Source of the DNA: Acidimicrobiaceae bacterium
Lineage (GTDB): Bacteria; Actinomycetota; Acidimicrobiia; Acidimicrobiales; RAAP-2
DNA length: 12,310 nucleotides
NCBI GenBank assembly: GCA_003164275.1
Contig: PLSY01000354.1
Coordinates: 12,624-24,933, forward strand
Direction of reading: 5' to 3'
Part shown: positions 6,209 through 12,310 of the stretch, in pieces
Layout of the letters: the number at the start of each line of letters is the position of its first letter
Position numbering within the stretch: position 1 is the stretch's first letter
Program-made: the position numbers and the translations under genes
Notes under the pieces: generated by a model
Database searches by the model: none
Seen by the model: the letters and a program-made list of their open reading frames with translations, nothing else
What the model was told of the DNA's origin: nothing

Positions 6209-7282
6209 TTACTTGACATCGCCAAGCAGGCTGAAGGTACCCAGCTCCCGCAAGGCGGCACACGAGCGCTTGGCCATGGCCACGAACATGCCGTCCGCGC
6301 GGGCACTGCCCTCGGCCGAGGCGTAGACGCAGCCGAGCACGGTGATCATCGGGCCCTGGAGCACGCCCAGCCGATAGCCGTCGAAGCACTCGGCCCGGCT
6401 GAAGTCAACGATGCCGAGGTCGACCAGGGCTTGGTGATAGGCGTCGACCAACTCGTCCTCACTGGCACGTCGGTCCTCGGGGGTGAGGCAAGTGGCCAGG
6501 AAGTAGCCGAGGTCCCGAGTGGGAGGCCCGACGGTGACGGTCTGCCAGTCGACGGCGACCACTCCCTCTCCGGACAGGGGGAACAGAAGGTTGTCGAGGC
6601 GGTAGTCACCGTGGAGAAGGGAGCGTGGCCCGTCGACGAGGGACTTCCACTGCCCGGTGCGGGCCGCCGCCTGGCGAAGGGTGGCGACGTCGTCTGGGCC
6701 GAGTCGCGACTCGTAGCGCTCGATGAACTGCTCGACGGCACCGCCCATGAGGTCACCGAGGAACTGGCTGCTTGCGTCGTCGACCGGTCCGAGCCACGTC
6801 AGGTGCTCGTCGAGGGAGGGAGCGTTCCAGGTGGGTGCGTGCAGACCGGCCAGGTTGCGCAGGGCGTCAAGGGCCTGGAACTTGGTGCACCCGTCGGCTT
6901 GGACCCCGGGCACGCACGGAGCCAGGTCATCGAGGATGAGCGTGAAGTCCACCAGCTCCTCGGTGATGGCGGCGTGCCAGCTCTGCGGGATTCGCACGGC
7001 CACAGACCGAGCGAAGACAGTGTAGAAGTTGACCTCCTTCTGGTAGCCGGCCTTGATCATCGACCGGGCAGCTGCATCCCCTCCGGCCATTTTGGCCACC
7101 AGCGTGGTGGGCCCCTCGCCGGCGAGATCGAGGTGGAGCCGAAAGGTCCGACCGATCTGACCGGTGCCGATCGGTTCATGGCTCACGGCCGACACCTTGC
7201 CGTCGAATCCGGCCCGGCCAATGACCTCTGTCAGGAATGCCGGTGTGATCTCCTCCGGCTCCCCAAAGACCTCGTCGCTCAT
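6209..7282 (-). CDS. Phosphotransferase, APH/EcKL (ecdysteroid-kinase-like) family
   Basis: A 357-residue small-molecule kinase with the protein-kinase-like fold. Motifs in order: the ATP-binding lysine in LVAKMAGG (61-68, Lys64), the glutamate in YQKEVNFY (80-87), the hinge LILDDLAP (115-122), the catalytic loop LLHGDYRLDNLLF (222-234) with the HGD..LDN signature, and the metal-binding Asp245 in VAVDWQTV (242-249). The N-terminal pattern is closer to the EcKL/DUF1679 branch than to aminoglycoside-resistance kinases, and actinobacteria carry many such genes beside acyl-CoA catabolic enzymes. The substrate is unknown; a hydroxylated lipid or alcohol is a guess. The ATG at 7282 overlaps the amidase stop by the ATGA arrangement, so the two are translationally coupled. 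Confidence 0.88.
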   Translation of the reverse strand: MSDEVFGEPEEITPAFLTEVIGRAGFDGKVSAVSHEPIGTGQIGRTFRLHLDLAGEGPTTLVAKMAGGDAAARSMIKAGYQKEVNFYTVFARSVAVRIPQSWHAAITEELVDFTLILDDLAPCVPGVQADGCTKFQALDALRNLAGLHAPTWNAPSLDEHLTWLGPVDDASSQFLGDLMGGAVEQFIERYESRLGPDDVATLRQAAARTGQWKSLVDGPRSLLHGDYRLDNLLFPLSGEGVVAVDWQTVTVGPPTRDLGYFLATCLTPEDRRASEDELVDAYHQALVDLGIVDFSRAECFDGYRLGVLQGPMITVLGCVYASAEGSARADGMFVAMAKRSCAALRELGTFSLLGDVK

Positions 7283-8712
7283 GGCTTGGGTCGCCGACCG
7301 GCCCAGGGACGGGCCACCTCAAGTTGGGAGGCAACCTGGAACAACAGATCCTCGCGGCCATAGGCCGCTACCAGCTGGATCCCCACCGGAAGGCCCTCGG
7401 CCGTTGCCCACAGGGGAAGTGACACCGCCGGCTGGCCCGAGATATCGAAAGGGAGCACGAAGGCGGTCATGGCCCCGAGGGTGGCCATCTGATCGGCGAT
7501 GGGGACGTCGCCCGAAAGGATGCCCAGCTTGGGCGGCACGATGGCCAGGGTCGGGGTGAGAACAAGGTCGAAGGGTGCGGTGGCAACAGCGATCTGGCGA
7601 CTCCACCGGGCGAGCTCGTTCGTGGCGTTGATGAGCTGGATGGCGGTGATAGAGCGGCCGCCTTCGAGCATGGCTTCCGACATCGGTTCCAGCTGATCGA
7701 CCGGGATACCCAGCCGCTCCTCCCACTCGAGGATGTCCCGGGCCACTCCAGCGGCGATCACCGTGGCCATGGCCAATGGTCCCGTCTCACTGGCCATGAT
7801 GCGTCCGTCGGCCGCTTCGACGTGATGGCCCAGCGACTCGAGTAGCCGGGCGGCGTCGCCGGCAGCGGACAGGCATTCCTCCGTGACCGGGCTTCCGTTC
7901 GGTGGCTCGGTGACCAGGCCGATACGAAGTGACCCCGGGTCGCGCCCCACATCGTTTGCCCAGGGGTGGATCGGGAGGGGAGCTTGGTGGAAGTCACCGG
8001 GCACAGAGCCGGCCGTGGCATCGAGCACCACGGCCGAGTCCCGCACCGATCTGGTGAGCACGTGCTCATGGGTGAGGGGACCCCAGTACTCGCCGAAGTC
8101 GGGGGCCAGGCTCGTGCGGTCCCTACTGGGCTTCAACCCGACCAGGCCACAGCACGAGGCCGGGATGCGGATCGATCCACCCATGTCATTCCCGTGGGCG
8201 ATGGGAACGAGGCCGGCGGCCACGGCGGCGCCGGACCCACCGCTCGATCCGCCCGTCGACCGGGTCAGGTCCCACGGGTTGTGGGCCGGGCCGAAGGCCA
8301 GGGGCTCGGTCGACGGCGAGGTGGTGAGCTCGGGGACTTTGGTCCGGCCGAGCTGGATGAGCCCGGCGGCGCGGTAGCGCCTGGTGAGCTCCGAGTCGTG
8401 CGGTGAGACCCATGGGTGGTCGCGCAGGTAGCCCATCCCGTGCTGGTAACGGTCCCCCTCGGAGTGCTGCACGGCGTCCTTCAACAAGAAGGGCACTCCC
8501 GCCAGCGGGGCCTCGAGGTCAACCGCACCCGCCTCCGCCCGGGCCCGGTCGTAGCGACGGAAGACCACAGCGCCGAGCGCGCCGTCGAGCGCCTCGATAC
8601 GAGCGATGGCCTGCTCGACGACCTCAGGGACCGAGACCTCTCCGGCCCGCACCAGCGCGGCAAGGGCCACCCCGTCGGTCCAGCGCAGCTCGTCCTCGGT
8701 TGTTCCGGCCAC
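7279..8712 (-). CDS. Amidase-signature-family amidohydrolase
   Basis: A 477-residue amidase-signature enzyme that would hydrolyse an amide to acid plus ammonia or amine. The Ser-cisSer-Lys triad is intact: Lys78 in PFLLKDAV (74-81), cis-Ser156 in STGGSSGGSGAAVAAG (152-167) and nucleophile Ser180 in NDMGGSIRIPAS (175-186). The length is normal for the family. I chose GTG 8712 because AGGAGG (8717-8722) lies 4 bases upstream; the frame stays open to 8772 but without comparable support. The residue pattern does not identify GatA of the Glu-tRNA amidotransferase, and no gatB or gatC is adjacent, so a stand-alone catabolic amidase is likely. First gene of the operon with the phosphotransferase and crotonase; dodecin is 83 bases upstream. 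Confidence 0.92.
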   Translation of the reverse strand: MAGTTEDELRWTDGVALAALVRAGEVSVPEVVEQAIARIEALDGALGAVVFRRYDRARAEAGAVDLEAPLAGVPFLLKDAVQHSEGDRYQHGMGYLRDHPWVSPHDSELTRRYRAAGLIQLGRTKVPELTTSPSTEPLAFGPAHNPWDLTRSTGGSSGGSGAAVAAGLVPIAHGNDMGGSIRIPASCCGLVGLKPSRDRTSLAPDFGEYWGPLTHEHVLTRSVRDSAVVLDATAGSVPGDFHQAPLPIHPWANDVGRDPGSLRIGLVTEPPNGSPVTEECLSAAGDAARLLESLGHHVEAADGRIMASETGPLAMATVIAAGVARDILEWEERLGIPVDQLEPMSEAMLEGGRSITAIQLINATNELARWSRQIAVATAPFDLVLTPTLAIVPPKLGILSGDVPIADQMATLGAMTAFVLPFDISGQPAVSLPLWATAEGLPVGIQLVAAYGREDLLFQVASQLEVARPWAGRRPKP

Positions 8713-8716
8713 GACG

Positions 8717-8722
8717 CCTCCT
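8717..8722 (-). promoter_or_regulatory. Shine-Dalgarno AGGAGG deciding the amidase start
   Basis: A perfect AGGAGG on the minus strand lies 4 bases before GTG 8712. It fixes the start about 20 codons inside the longest open frame. Confidence 0.6.
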
Positions 8723-8795
8723 GTCGGCGGGCTCCGCGTCCCGTGCCCGGGCCAAGCTAGCCAGCTCGGCACCGAGGCGCCATCGAGGCGCGCGG

Positions 8796-9011
8796 TCAGT
8801 CAGTCTCGTCCAACTTGAATCCCAGCTTCATGGTGACCTGCACGTGGCCGACTTCGCCGCCCTCGATGTGCCCCCGGATCTGGGTTACCTCGAACCAATC
8901 GAGATTGCGGAGCGTGGTGGCGGCCCTGGTCACCGCCCCTTTGATGGCGTCGTCCACGCCGACCTTCGATGAGCCCACCACTTCACTGATGGCATACGTG
9001 TTCTCTGCCAC
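8796..9011 (-). CDS. Dodecin (flavin-binding/flavin-storage protein)
   Basis: A 71-residue protein matching the dodecin family, which assembles into hollow dodecamers that bind and store FMN or riboflavin-type flavins. Seen: the N-terminal strand TYAISEVVGSS (5-15), DDAIKGAVTRAATTL (20-34), LDWFEVTQIRGHIE (37-50) with flavin-stacking Trp39, and VQVTMKLGFKLDE (58-70). Length and motifs are close to the Mycobacterium tuberculosis protein Rv1498A. The start is GTG at 9011 with GGAG (9018-9021) 6 bases upstream. It is probably a small independent transcription unit, but the amidase follows on the same strand after 83 bases with no strong terminator between, so read-through is possible. Flavin storage would suit the neighbouring oxidoreductase only loosely. 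Confidence 0.95.
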   Translation of the reverse strand: MAENTYAISEVVGSSKVGVDDAIKGAVTRAATTLRNLDWFEVTQIRGHIEGGEVGHVQVTMKLGFKLDETD

Positions 9012-9102
9012 TGTTCACTCCATTCGTAGGGTTCTCTCTCAGCTCTACCCCGCCCTCGGCGCGATTATCCCCAGATCGCCCCGGCCTCACCATCTTGGAG
9101 AA

Positions 9103-9108
9103 ATGTAC
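9103..9108 (-). promoter_or_regulatory. Possible -10 element (TACATT) for dodecin
   Basis: TACATT fits TANNNT and would start a transcript about 80 bases before the dodecin start. No clear -35 box is visible. The rest of the 265-base gap 9012-9276 shows two hairpins and no gene. Confidence 0.2.
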
Positions 9109-9150
9109 TGAGCACCGAGCCGATCGAGCAGGCCTCGGGCCAGCCGACGG

Positions 9151-9165
9151 GGCTCGGGCCGAGCC
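9151..9165. repeat. Perfect short inverted repeat GGCTCG-N3-CGAGCC
   Basis: A 6-bp perfect stem with a 3-base centre, in the gap between the second crotonase and dodecin. It could be part of a terminator region or an operator; there is no poly-T tract on either strand. Confidence 0.4.
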
Positions 9166-9237
9166 GCACGACAGCGACTTTGTCGCGCCTGGCGTTGCGT
9201 CGAGTTCCCCTAGGCCACGGGGCGCACCGATACCTCT

Positions 9238-9274
9238 TGCCCGGCCCAGGGCCGTCGCCCCCCCCGGCCGGGCA
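9238..9274 (-). terminator. GC-rich hairpin just after the LLM-crotonase operon
   Basis: TGCCCGGCC (9238-9246) and GGCCGGGCA (9266-9274) form a perfect 9-bp stem with a 19-base loop that contains a run of eight C (plus strand). On the minus strand it begins two bases after the crotonase stop codon. There is no clear U-tract, which is common for actinobacterial hairpin terminators; it could instead protect the mRNA 3' end. Confidence 0.5.
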
Positions 9275-9276
9275 GC

Positions 9277-10077
9277 TCAGTCGGGGAGCTCGGTGGAAAC
9301 CGACCCCTGCCACTGCGCCGGTCGGCGCTCCAAATAGGCGACGACCCCCTCCCTGGCGTCGGGGTGGGCCATCAGATGGTGGTGGAGCGCGGTCTCTTTG
9401 GCCTCGATCTCCTCTTTGGAGCTGTCCCAGGTCTCCCAGAGCAGTCCCTTGCTCACGGCCACCGAGAGCGGGGCGGTGTTGGCGGCGACATCCTTGGCCA
9501 GCTCGAGGGCGGCCGGCAGGACCTCGTCGTTCGGGAGGACCCGGGTGCAGACCCCGAGGTCCCTCGCCTCCCGGCCGTCGAACGTGCGCCCGGTGAGCAG
9601 GATCTCGGCGGCGGCCGACTGTCCGACCACACGGGGCAGGGTCCAGTGTGAGTAGCCGTCGCCCATCACCCCGCGCCTGGTCTGGACGATTCCGTACTTG
9701 GCATCGGCGGCGAAGAAGCGGATGTCGCACTGCAAGGTGATGGTGAAGCCGACGCCGATGGCGTGGCCGTTCACAGCGGCGATGACCAGCTTCCTCACCT
9801 CCCAGGCCGGCATGGGAGTGGCCGAGGCGCTGAACTCGCCTTCGGGTCGCTTGGCGAAGGTTGCCCCGCCGGCCGACAGGTCGGCCCCGGCGCAGAAGGC
9901 CGGGGGGGTGCCGGTCAACACCACCACGCGGACGTCGTCGTCCTGGTCGGCCCGGCGGTAGGCGTCCGACAGCTCGATGCCCATCCCGGCTCCGAAGGCG
10001 TTGCGGGACTCGGGCCGGTTGAGGGTGACCGTCGCCACCCCGTCTTCCACGGCGTAGAGGATGGTCTCGTAGGTCAT
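9277..10077 (-). CDS. Crotonase-superfamily protein (enoyl-CoA hydratase-related), atypical active site
   Basis: A 266-residue acyl-CoA-acting enzyme with NRPESRNAF (20-28), oxyanion-hole segment FCAGADLSAG (61-70), second loop NGHAIGVGFTITLQCDIRF (103-121) and YGIVQTRRGVMGDGYSHW (128-145). The positions of rat hydratase Glu144 and Glu164 are Thr112 and Gln132, so it is unlikely to be a classical hydratase. The segment with GVMGDGYSHWTLPR marks a distinct actinobacterial subgroup that I recall from other genomes but cannot name functionally. The start ATG 10077 shares the ATGA overlap with the LLM oxidoreductase stop, so the two are translationally coupled; the hairpin after its stop probably ends the operon. 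Confidence 0.9.
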   Translation of the reverse strand: MTYETILYAVEDGVATVTLNRPESRNAFGAGMGIELSDAYRRADQDDDVRVVVLTGTPPAFCAGADLSAGGATFAKRPEGEFSASATPMPAWEVRKLVIAAVNGHAIGVGFTITLQCDIRFFAADAKYGIVQTRRGVMGDGYSHWTLPRVVGQSAAAEILLTGRTFDGREARDLGVCTRVLPNDEVLPAALELAKDVAANTAPLSVAVSKGLLWETWDSSKEEIEAKETALHHHLMAHPDAREGVVAYLERRPAQWQGSVSTELPD

Positions 10078-11093
10078 GCCGACGCCGCCTTGACGGCGGC
10101 CGTGAACTCGGCGATGAGGTCGTCGGGGGCGTCGTAGCCCGGGAAGTAGGCGCAGATCCGGGTCACGTCCGACCCGTAGCGGTCGACGATCTGTCGGGCG
10201 CACTCCTCCGGGGTGCCGTACACGGCGATGGTGGCCACCATCTCGTCGGTGATGAGGTCTGACATCGGTCCCCACTCGCCCCGCTTGGACAGGGCATTGA
10301 GCTCGGGCTGGAGCTCACCCCACCCCTCGACCTCCAGCACCGGCCGGTAGGAGGGTGTGGAACCGTAGAAGGCAACAAGGCTCCGGACGGCCCGGGCCGC
10401 CTCCAGCTCTTCGTCGTTGCGGCCGCAGCCCACGATCACCTCGGCGGTGAGCTCGATGTCCGAGCGCTGCCTGCCGGCCGTTCGGAGGCCCCGGTCGATG
10501 GCCGGCAGGGTGCGCTCTGCCATGTGCCGCTCGGAGTTGAAGGGCATGATCAGAATGCCGTCGGCCACCTCGGCTGCCATCTCGTTCATCTTCGGGCCGA
10601 GGGCGCCGACCAGCACTTTCGGTATGCCGAAGGGGTTGGGGCCGGGATTGAAGGCCGGCGTCATCAGCGTGTGGGTGGTCAGCTCCCCCCGGAAGTCGAG
10701 CTTGCTGCCCTCCTGCCAGCTGTCCAAGATGGCCTTTGTCGCCTCGACCCACTCCCTCATGTGGGCGACCGGCTTACCCCAGGTGGCACCGTAGCGGCGC
10801 TCGATGTGGGGCTTGATCTGGGAGCCGAGGCCAAGGCGGAACCGCCCGCCCGACAGCTGGTGGAGGTCGTAGGCGGCGTTGGCCAGATGCAACGGGCTGC
10901 GGGGGAAGGCAATGGCCACGTTGGTCATGAGGTCGAGGGAGCAGACAGGGGCTGCGGCCACCAGCGGGAAGAACAGGTCGTGGGCGTTCTCGAAGGTGAA
11001 GACGCCGTCCACCCCCGCCCGTTCGAGCTCGGTCGCCCGCTTAGCCGCATCCATCACCGAGTAGCTCAGCATCACATCGATCTTCAGGGTCAA
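10074..11093 (-). CDS. LLM-class (luciferase-like) F420-dependent oxidoreductase
   Basis: A 339-residue TIM-barrel oxidoreductase of the luciferase-like family; its pattern fits the actinobacterial F420-dependent subgroup rather than FMN monooxygenases, although the cofactor is inferred. Seen: KIDVMLSYSVMDAAKRATEL (4-23), AGVDGVFTFENAHD (26-39), FPRSPLHLANAAYDLHQLSGG (63-83, core of the family), the RFRLGLGSQIKPHIERRYG segment (84-102) and VGALGPKMNEMAAEVADGI (162-180). The start is TTG at 11093, which gives the usual family N-terminus and has GAGGA (11098-11102) 4 bases upstream. It is the first gene of a two-gene operon with a crotonase, suggesting a reduction or oxidation step in an acyl-CoA or steroid/aromatic pathway; the substrate is unknown. 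Confidence 0.93.
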   Translation of the reverse strand: MTLKIDVMLSYSVMDAAKRATELERAGVDGVFTFENAHDLFFPLVAAAPVCSLDLMTNVAIAFPRSPLHLANAAYDLHQLSGGRFRLGLGSQIKPHIERRYGATWGKPVAHMREWVEATKAILDSWQEGSKLDFRGELTTHTLMTPAFNPGPNPFGIPKVLVGALGPKMNEMAAEVADGILIMPFNSERHMAERTLPAIDRGLRTAGRQRSDIELTAEVIVGCGRNDEELEAARAVRSLVAFYGSTPSYRPVLEVEGWGELQPELNALSKRGEWGPMSDLITDEMVATIAVYGTPEECARQIVDRYGSDVTRICAYFPGYDAPDDLIAEFTAAVKAASA

Positions 11094-11118
11094 GGCATCC
11101 TCACTGTCGCTCGGGCCG

Positions 11119-11146
11119 CCACCTGGGTGGTGCAGTCAGTGGCACC
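11119..11146. repeat. Two adjacent inverted repeats upstream of the LLM gene
   Basis: CCACC-TG-GGTGG (11119-11130) is a near-continuous palindrome, and GGTGC-N8-GCACC (11129-11146) overlaps its end. They lie 26-53 bases before the TTG start of the oxidoreductase operon, a typical place for an operator of a TetR- or GntR-like repressor, but no regulator gene is in the window and such short arms arise by chance in GC-rich DNA. I see nothing else in the stretch 11147-11326. Confidence 0.25.
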
Positions 11147-11326
11147 TGGCAGCGGACGGCCGTCACGGCACGGTCGAGCTGGCCTTGAGGAGCCGTCCGG
11201 AAACGTAGCCGAGGTGCACCGGAGCCGCTCACAGCGCCCGAGCCCAACGGACCACTCGTTCCCACAGGACCGTCAGCGAACCTGCCTGATTGTCACAGTG
11301 AGGCGTATCGGGGAGGACGAACAACG

Positions 11327-11796
11327 TCACGACGGGCGTGATAGCGAGCCGCGCTCCCGACGAGCGACGGCCGGGCGGTGAGCGGGCCGGAGGCCGGCGA
11401 GCACCAGCTCATCGCTCGAGCCTCTCGGATCCCGGACCCAGACGAGCTCGGCCTCGGTGACGAACTCGAGGAGCCCATCGCCGGCATCCCTCCGATGGAG
11501 TGTCCATGCCCGTCGACCCCCAGGTCGGCCAGGGGGTCGACGTCAGGCAGAAGCGTCCCGGCAGTCAAACCCCTGACGGCGTGGCGGTCGGCCCACCTGC
11601 CCGGTTCCAGCTCGCCCGCCATGACGAGGCCGAGCCCGTCGTCCCGACAGTCGAGATCTCCCATGATCTCTCCCATCTGCCCCACGACGACGGGCAGGCA
11701 ACGCTGCCCTGCCCCCGGCCTCGGTGCTCCGTTCCCATCGGTGGAGGGCCGCTTTTCCTGCGCTCCGAGCCCTCCGAGATCAGAGAGCTGATGCAC
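11327..11796 (-). pseudogene. Probable frameshifted gene of unknown function
   Basis: From GTG 11796 one frame reads protein-like sequence (GDLDCRDDGLGLVMAGELEP, TAGTLLPDVDPLADLG) to about 11490. There it degenerates into serine-rich text, while the frame one base off becomes protein-like (GLLEFVTEAELVWVRDPRG, SSDELVLAGLRPAHRP) and ends at TGA 11327-11329. Joined, they make about 155 residues. By hand count GC is much higher in first than second codon positions of the first part (about 79 against 46 percent), which supports the minus strand. I do not recognise the family. A TAGGCT element 6 bases before the GTG suggests a leaderless start. Either a pseudogene or a one- or two-base error in the sequence near 11465-11515. 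Confidence 0.45.
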
Positions 11797-11802
11797 GACC
11801 AA

Positions 11803-11808
11803 AGCCTA
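11803..11808 (-). promoter_or_regulatory. Possible -10 element (TAGGCT) for the frameshifted gene
   Basis: TAGGCT fits TANNNT and ends 6 bases before GTG 11796, the same geometry as the elements before the zincin and hydrolase genes. There is no -35 box. Confidence 0.25.
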
Positions 11809-11820
11809 TCGACGCTCTGC

Positions 11821-11850
11821 CTCTGCGGACCTCTGTCGGGCTCTGCAGAC
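11821..11850 (+). repeat. Three imperfect 10-bp tandem units in a divergent intergenic region
   Basis: CTCTGCGGAC, CTCTGTCGGG and CTCTGCAGAC follow one another exactly, with a fourth weaker unit CTCGTTCGGC and an extra CTCTGC just before. The 10-bp period equals about one helical turn. It lies between the start of the frameshifted minus-strand gene and the plus-strand amidohydrolase, so it may be an array of regulator sites. Confidence 0.5.
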
Positions 11851-11931
11851 CTCGTTCGGCACCCGCCCCTTCGAGCGGCCTAAGTTGTCGGCGGTCCGTG
11901 GCACGAGCAAGGCCGTGGACACTCATCGCAA

Positions 11932-11937
11932 AAGGAG
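11932..11937 (+). promoter_or_regulatory. Shine-Dalgarno AAGGAG for the amidohydrolase gene
   Basis: AAGGAG lies 5 bases before ATG 11943 and favours that start over the in-frame ATG at 11949. A TAAGTT at 11881-11886 could be a -10 element for this gene, with weak support. Confidence 0.6.
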
Positions 11938-11942
11938 CAGAC

Positions 11943-12310
11943 ATGGGAATGCCCGAAGGAATTGGTGCCGTGGACCTGATGATCGGGTTCCCGAGTGACG
12001 ATGCCCGGAGCCACTATGCCAATCTCCGCGCCCTCGCCAAGGACGCTGAGAGCCAGGAGATGGAGTTCCCGGCCGAGTACATGTTCAAGCAGGTACCCAA
12101 CTACCTGCCCGAAGGGGCCGACCCCGTCGAGACCTGCCTCCAGGAGATGGACCACTGCGGGGTGGCCATGGGCATGGTCGGCAACCCTGGCTCGGACCCG
12201 GCGCGGGCGCGGGCCCTACGAGAGCACCCGGACCGGTTCTTCGCCAGCCTCGAGATCGACCCCAACGACATCACCGGGGCGGTGCGCAAGATCCGGGCTG
12301 CCAAAGAGGA
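11943..12310 (+). CDS. Amidohydrolase-family (amidohydrolase 2, TIM-barrel) protein, N-terminal part (runs off the right edge)
   Basis: The first 122 residues of a protein resembling the actinobacterial amidohydrolase 2 group, whose members hydrolyse or decarboxylate cyclic, aromatic or acyl substrates. Seen: AVDLMIGFPSDDA (9-21), EFPAEYMFKQVPNYLP (41-56), ETCLQEMDHCGVAMGMVG (63-80) and the family-typical REHPDRFFASLEIDPND (93-109). The usual first metal-binding motif Asp-x-His at the N-terminus reads Asp-Leu-Met here (DLMIG, 11-15), as I recall for related mycobacterial proteins, so metal binding may differ. It is the only clear plus-strand gene in the window, transcribed away from the LLM-crotonase operon. 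The assignment rests on the N-terminal third only. Confidence 0.82.
   Translation, partial: MGMPEGIGAVDLMIGFPSDDARSHYANLRALAKDAESQEMEFPAEYMFKQVPNYLPEGADPVETCLQEMDHCGVAMGMVGNPGSDPARARALREHPDRFFASLEIDPNDITGAVRKIRAAKE

Noticed and set aside
6209..7282. Aminoglycoside resistance kinase
   Set aside because: The fold motifs are shared, but the N-terminal pattern and the catabolic neighbourhood fit the EcKL-type group; there is no sign of a resistance cassette.
6011..7363. 450-residue plus-strand open frame opposite the phosphotransferase
   Set aside because: It mirrors the kinase gene, whose HGD and DWQ motifs fix the coding strand as minus; no domain is recognisable in the plus frame.
7279..8712. 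GatA subunit of Glu-tRNA(Gln) amidotransferase
   Set aside because: Only the general amidase signature is shared; there is no gatB or gatC nearby, and the operon partners are catabolic.
10524..11381. 285-residue plus-strand frame opposite the LLM gene
   Set aside because: Antisense to a clear luciferase-like oxidoreductase; no independent motif and no ribosome binding site.
11500..11883. Plus-strand 127-residue frame in the gap before the amidohydrolase
   Set aside because: Read on the plus strand, second codon positions are much richer in GC than first positions, the reverse of real genes; it mirrors the minus-strand frame.

Overview
The window is a high-GC, tightly packed piece of an actinobacterial chromosome. 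The markers are a SigR/RsrA-type sigma/anti-sigma pair, an F420-associated DUF2342 zincin next to tilS and hpt, an F420-type luciferase-like oxidoreductase, a dodecin, frequent GTG/TTG starts and possible leaderless promoters. An Acidimicrobiia-like or other mycothiol- and F420-using actinobacterium fits. That placement is an inference from gene content, not from a marker-gene tree.

Layout. Apart from a few doubtful short frames, only the last gene is on the plus strand. From left to right: partial hpt (1-260), tilS (247-1203) and a DUF2342 zincin (1172-2299) form an overlapping minus-strand housekeeping cluster, transcribed zincin-tilS-hpt. Next come rsrA (2366-2677) and sigR (2692-3270), transcribed sigR-rsrA. 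A 595-bp gap (3271-3865) holds two doubtful short head-to-head frames. An alpha/beta hydrolase follows (3866-4579). An 834-bp gap (4580-5413) holds a doubtful plus-strand frame and a truncated signal-peptide-like peptide behind a strong Shine-Dalgarno.

The central part is a minus-strand catabolic run. A dodecin (8796-9011) lies upstream of an amidase - phosphotransferase - crotonase operon (8712 down to 5414), and a second operon couples an LLM oxidoreductase to another crotonase (11093 down to 9277, joined by an ATGA overlap). A GC-rich hairpin follows the second operon. An 849-bp gap (11094-11942) carries a probable frameshifted minus-strand gene and a short 10-bp-period repeat. The window ends inside a plus-strand amidohydrolase-family gene.

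How the genes fit together. The left third is conserved housekeeping and thiol-oxidative stress control. The right two thirds look like acyl-CoA, amide or aromatic/steroid-type catabolism typical of actinobacteria, with no substrate that can be named. Both crotonases lack the two catalytic glutamates of classical enoyl-CoA hydratase, so they are probably not simple hydratases. I see no CRISPR array, tRNA, rRNA, insertion sequence, phage gene, defence system or biosynthetic cluster. I found no convincing new system; the best leads are the doubtful or broken genes in the three gaps and the atypical active sites.
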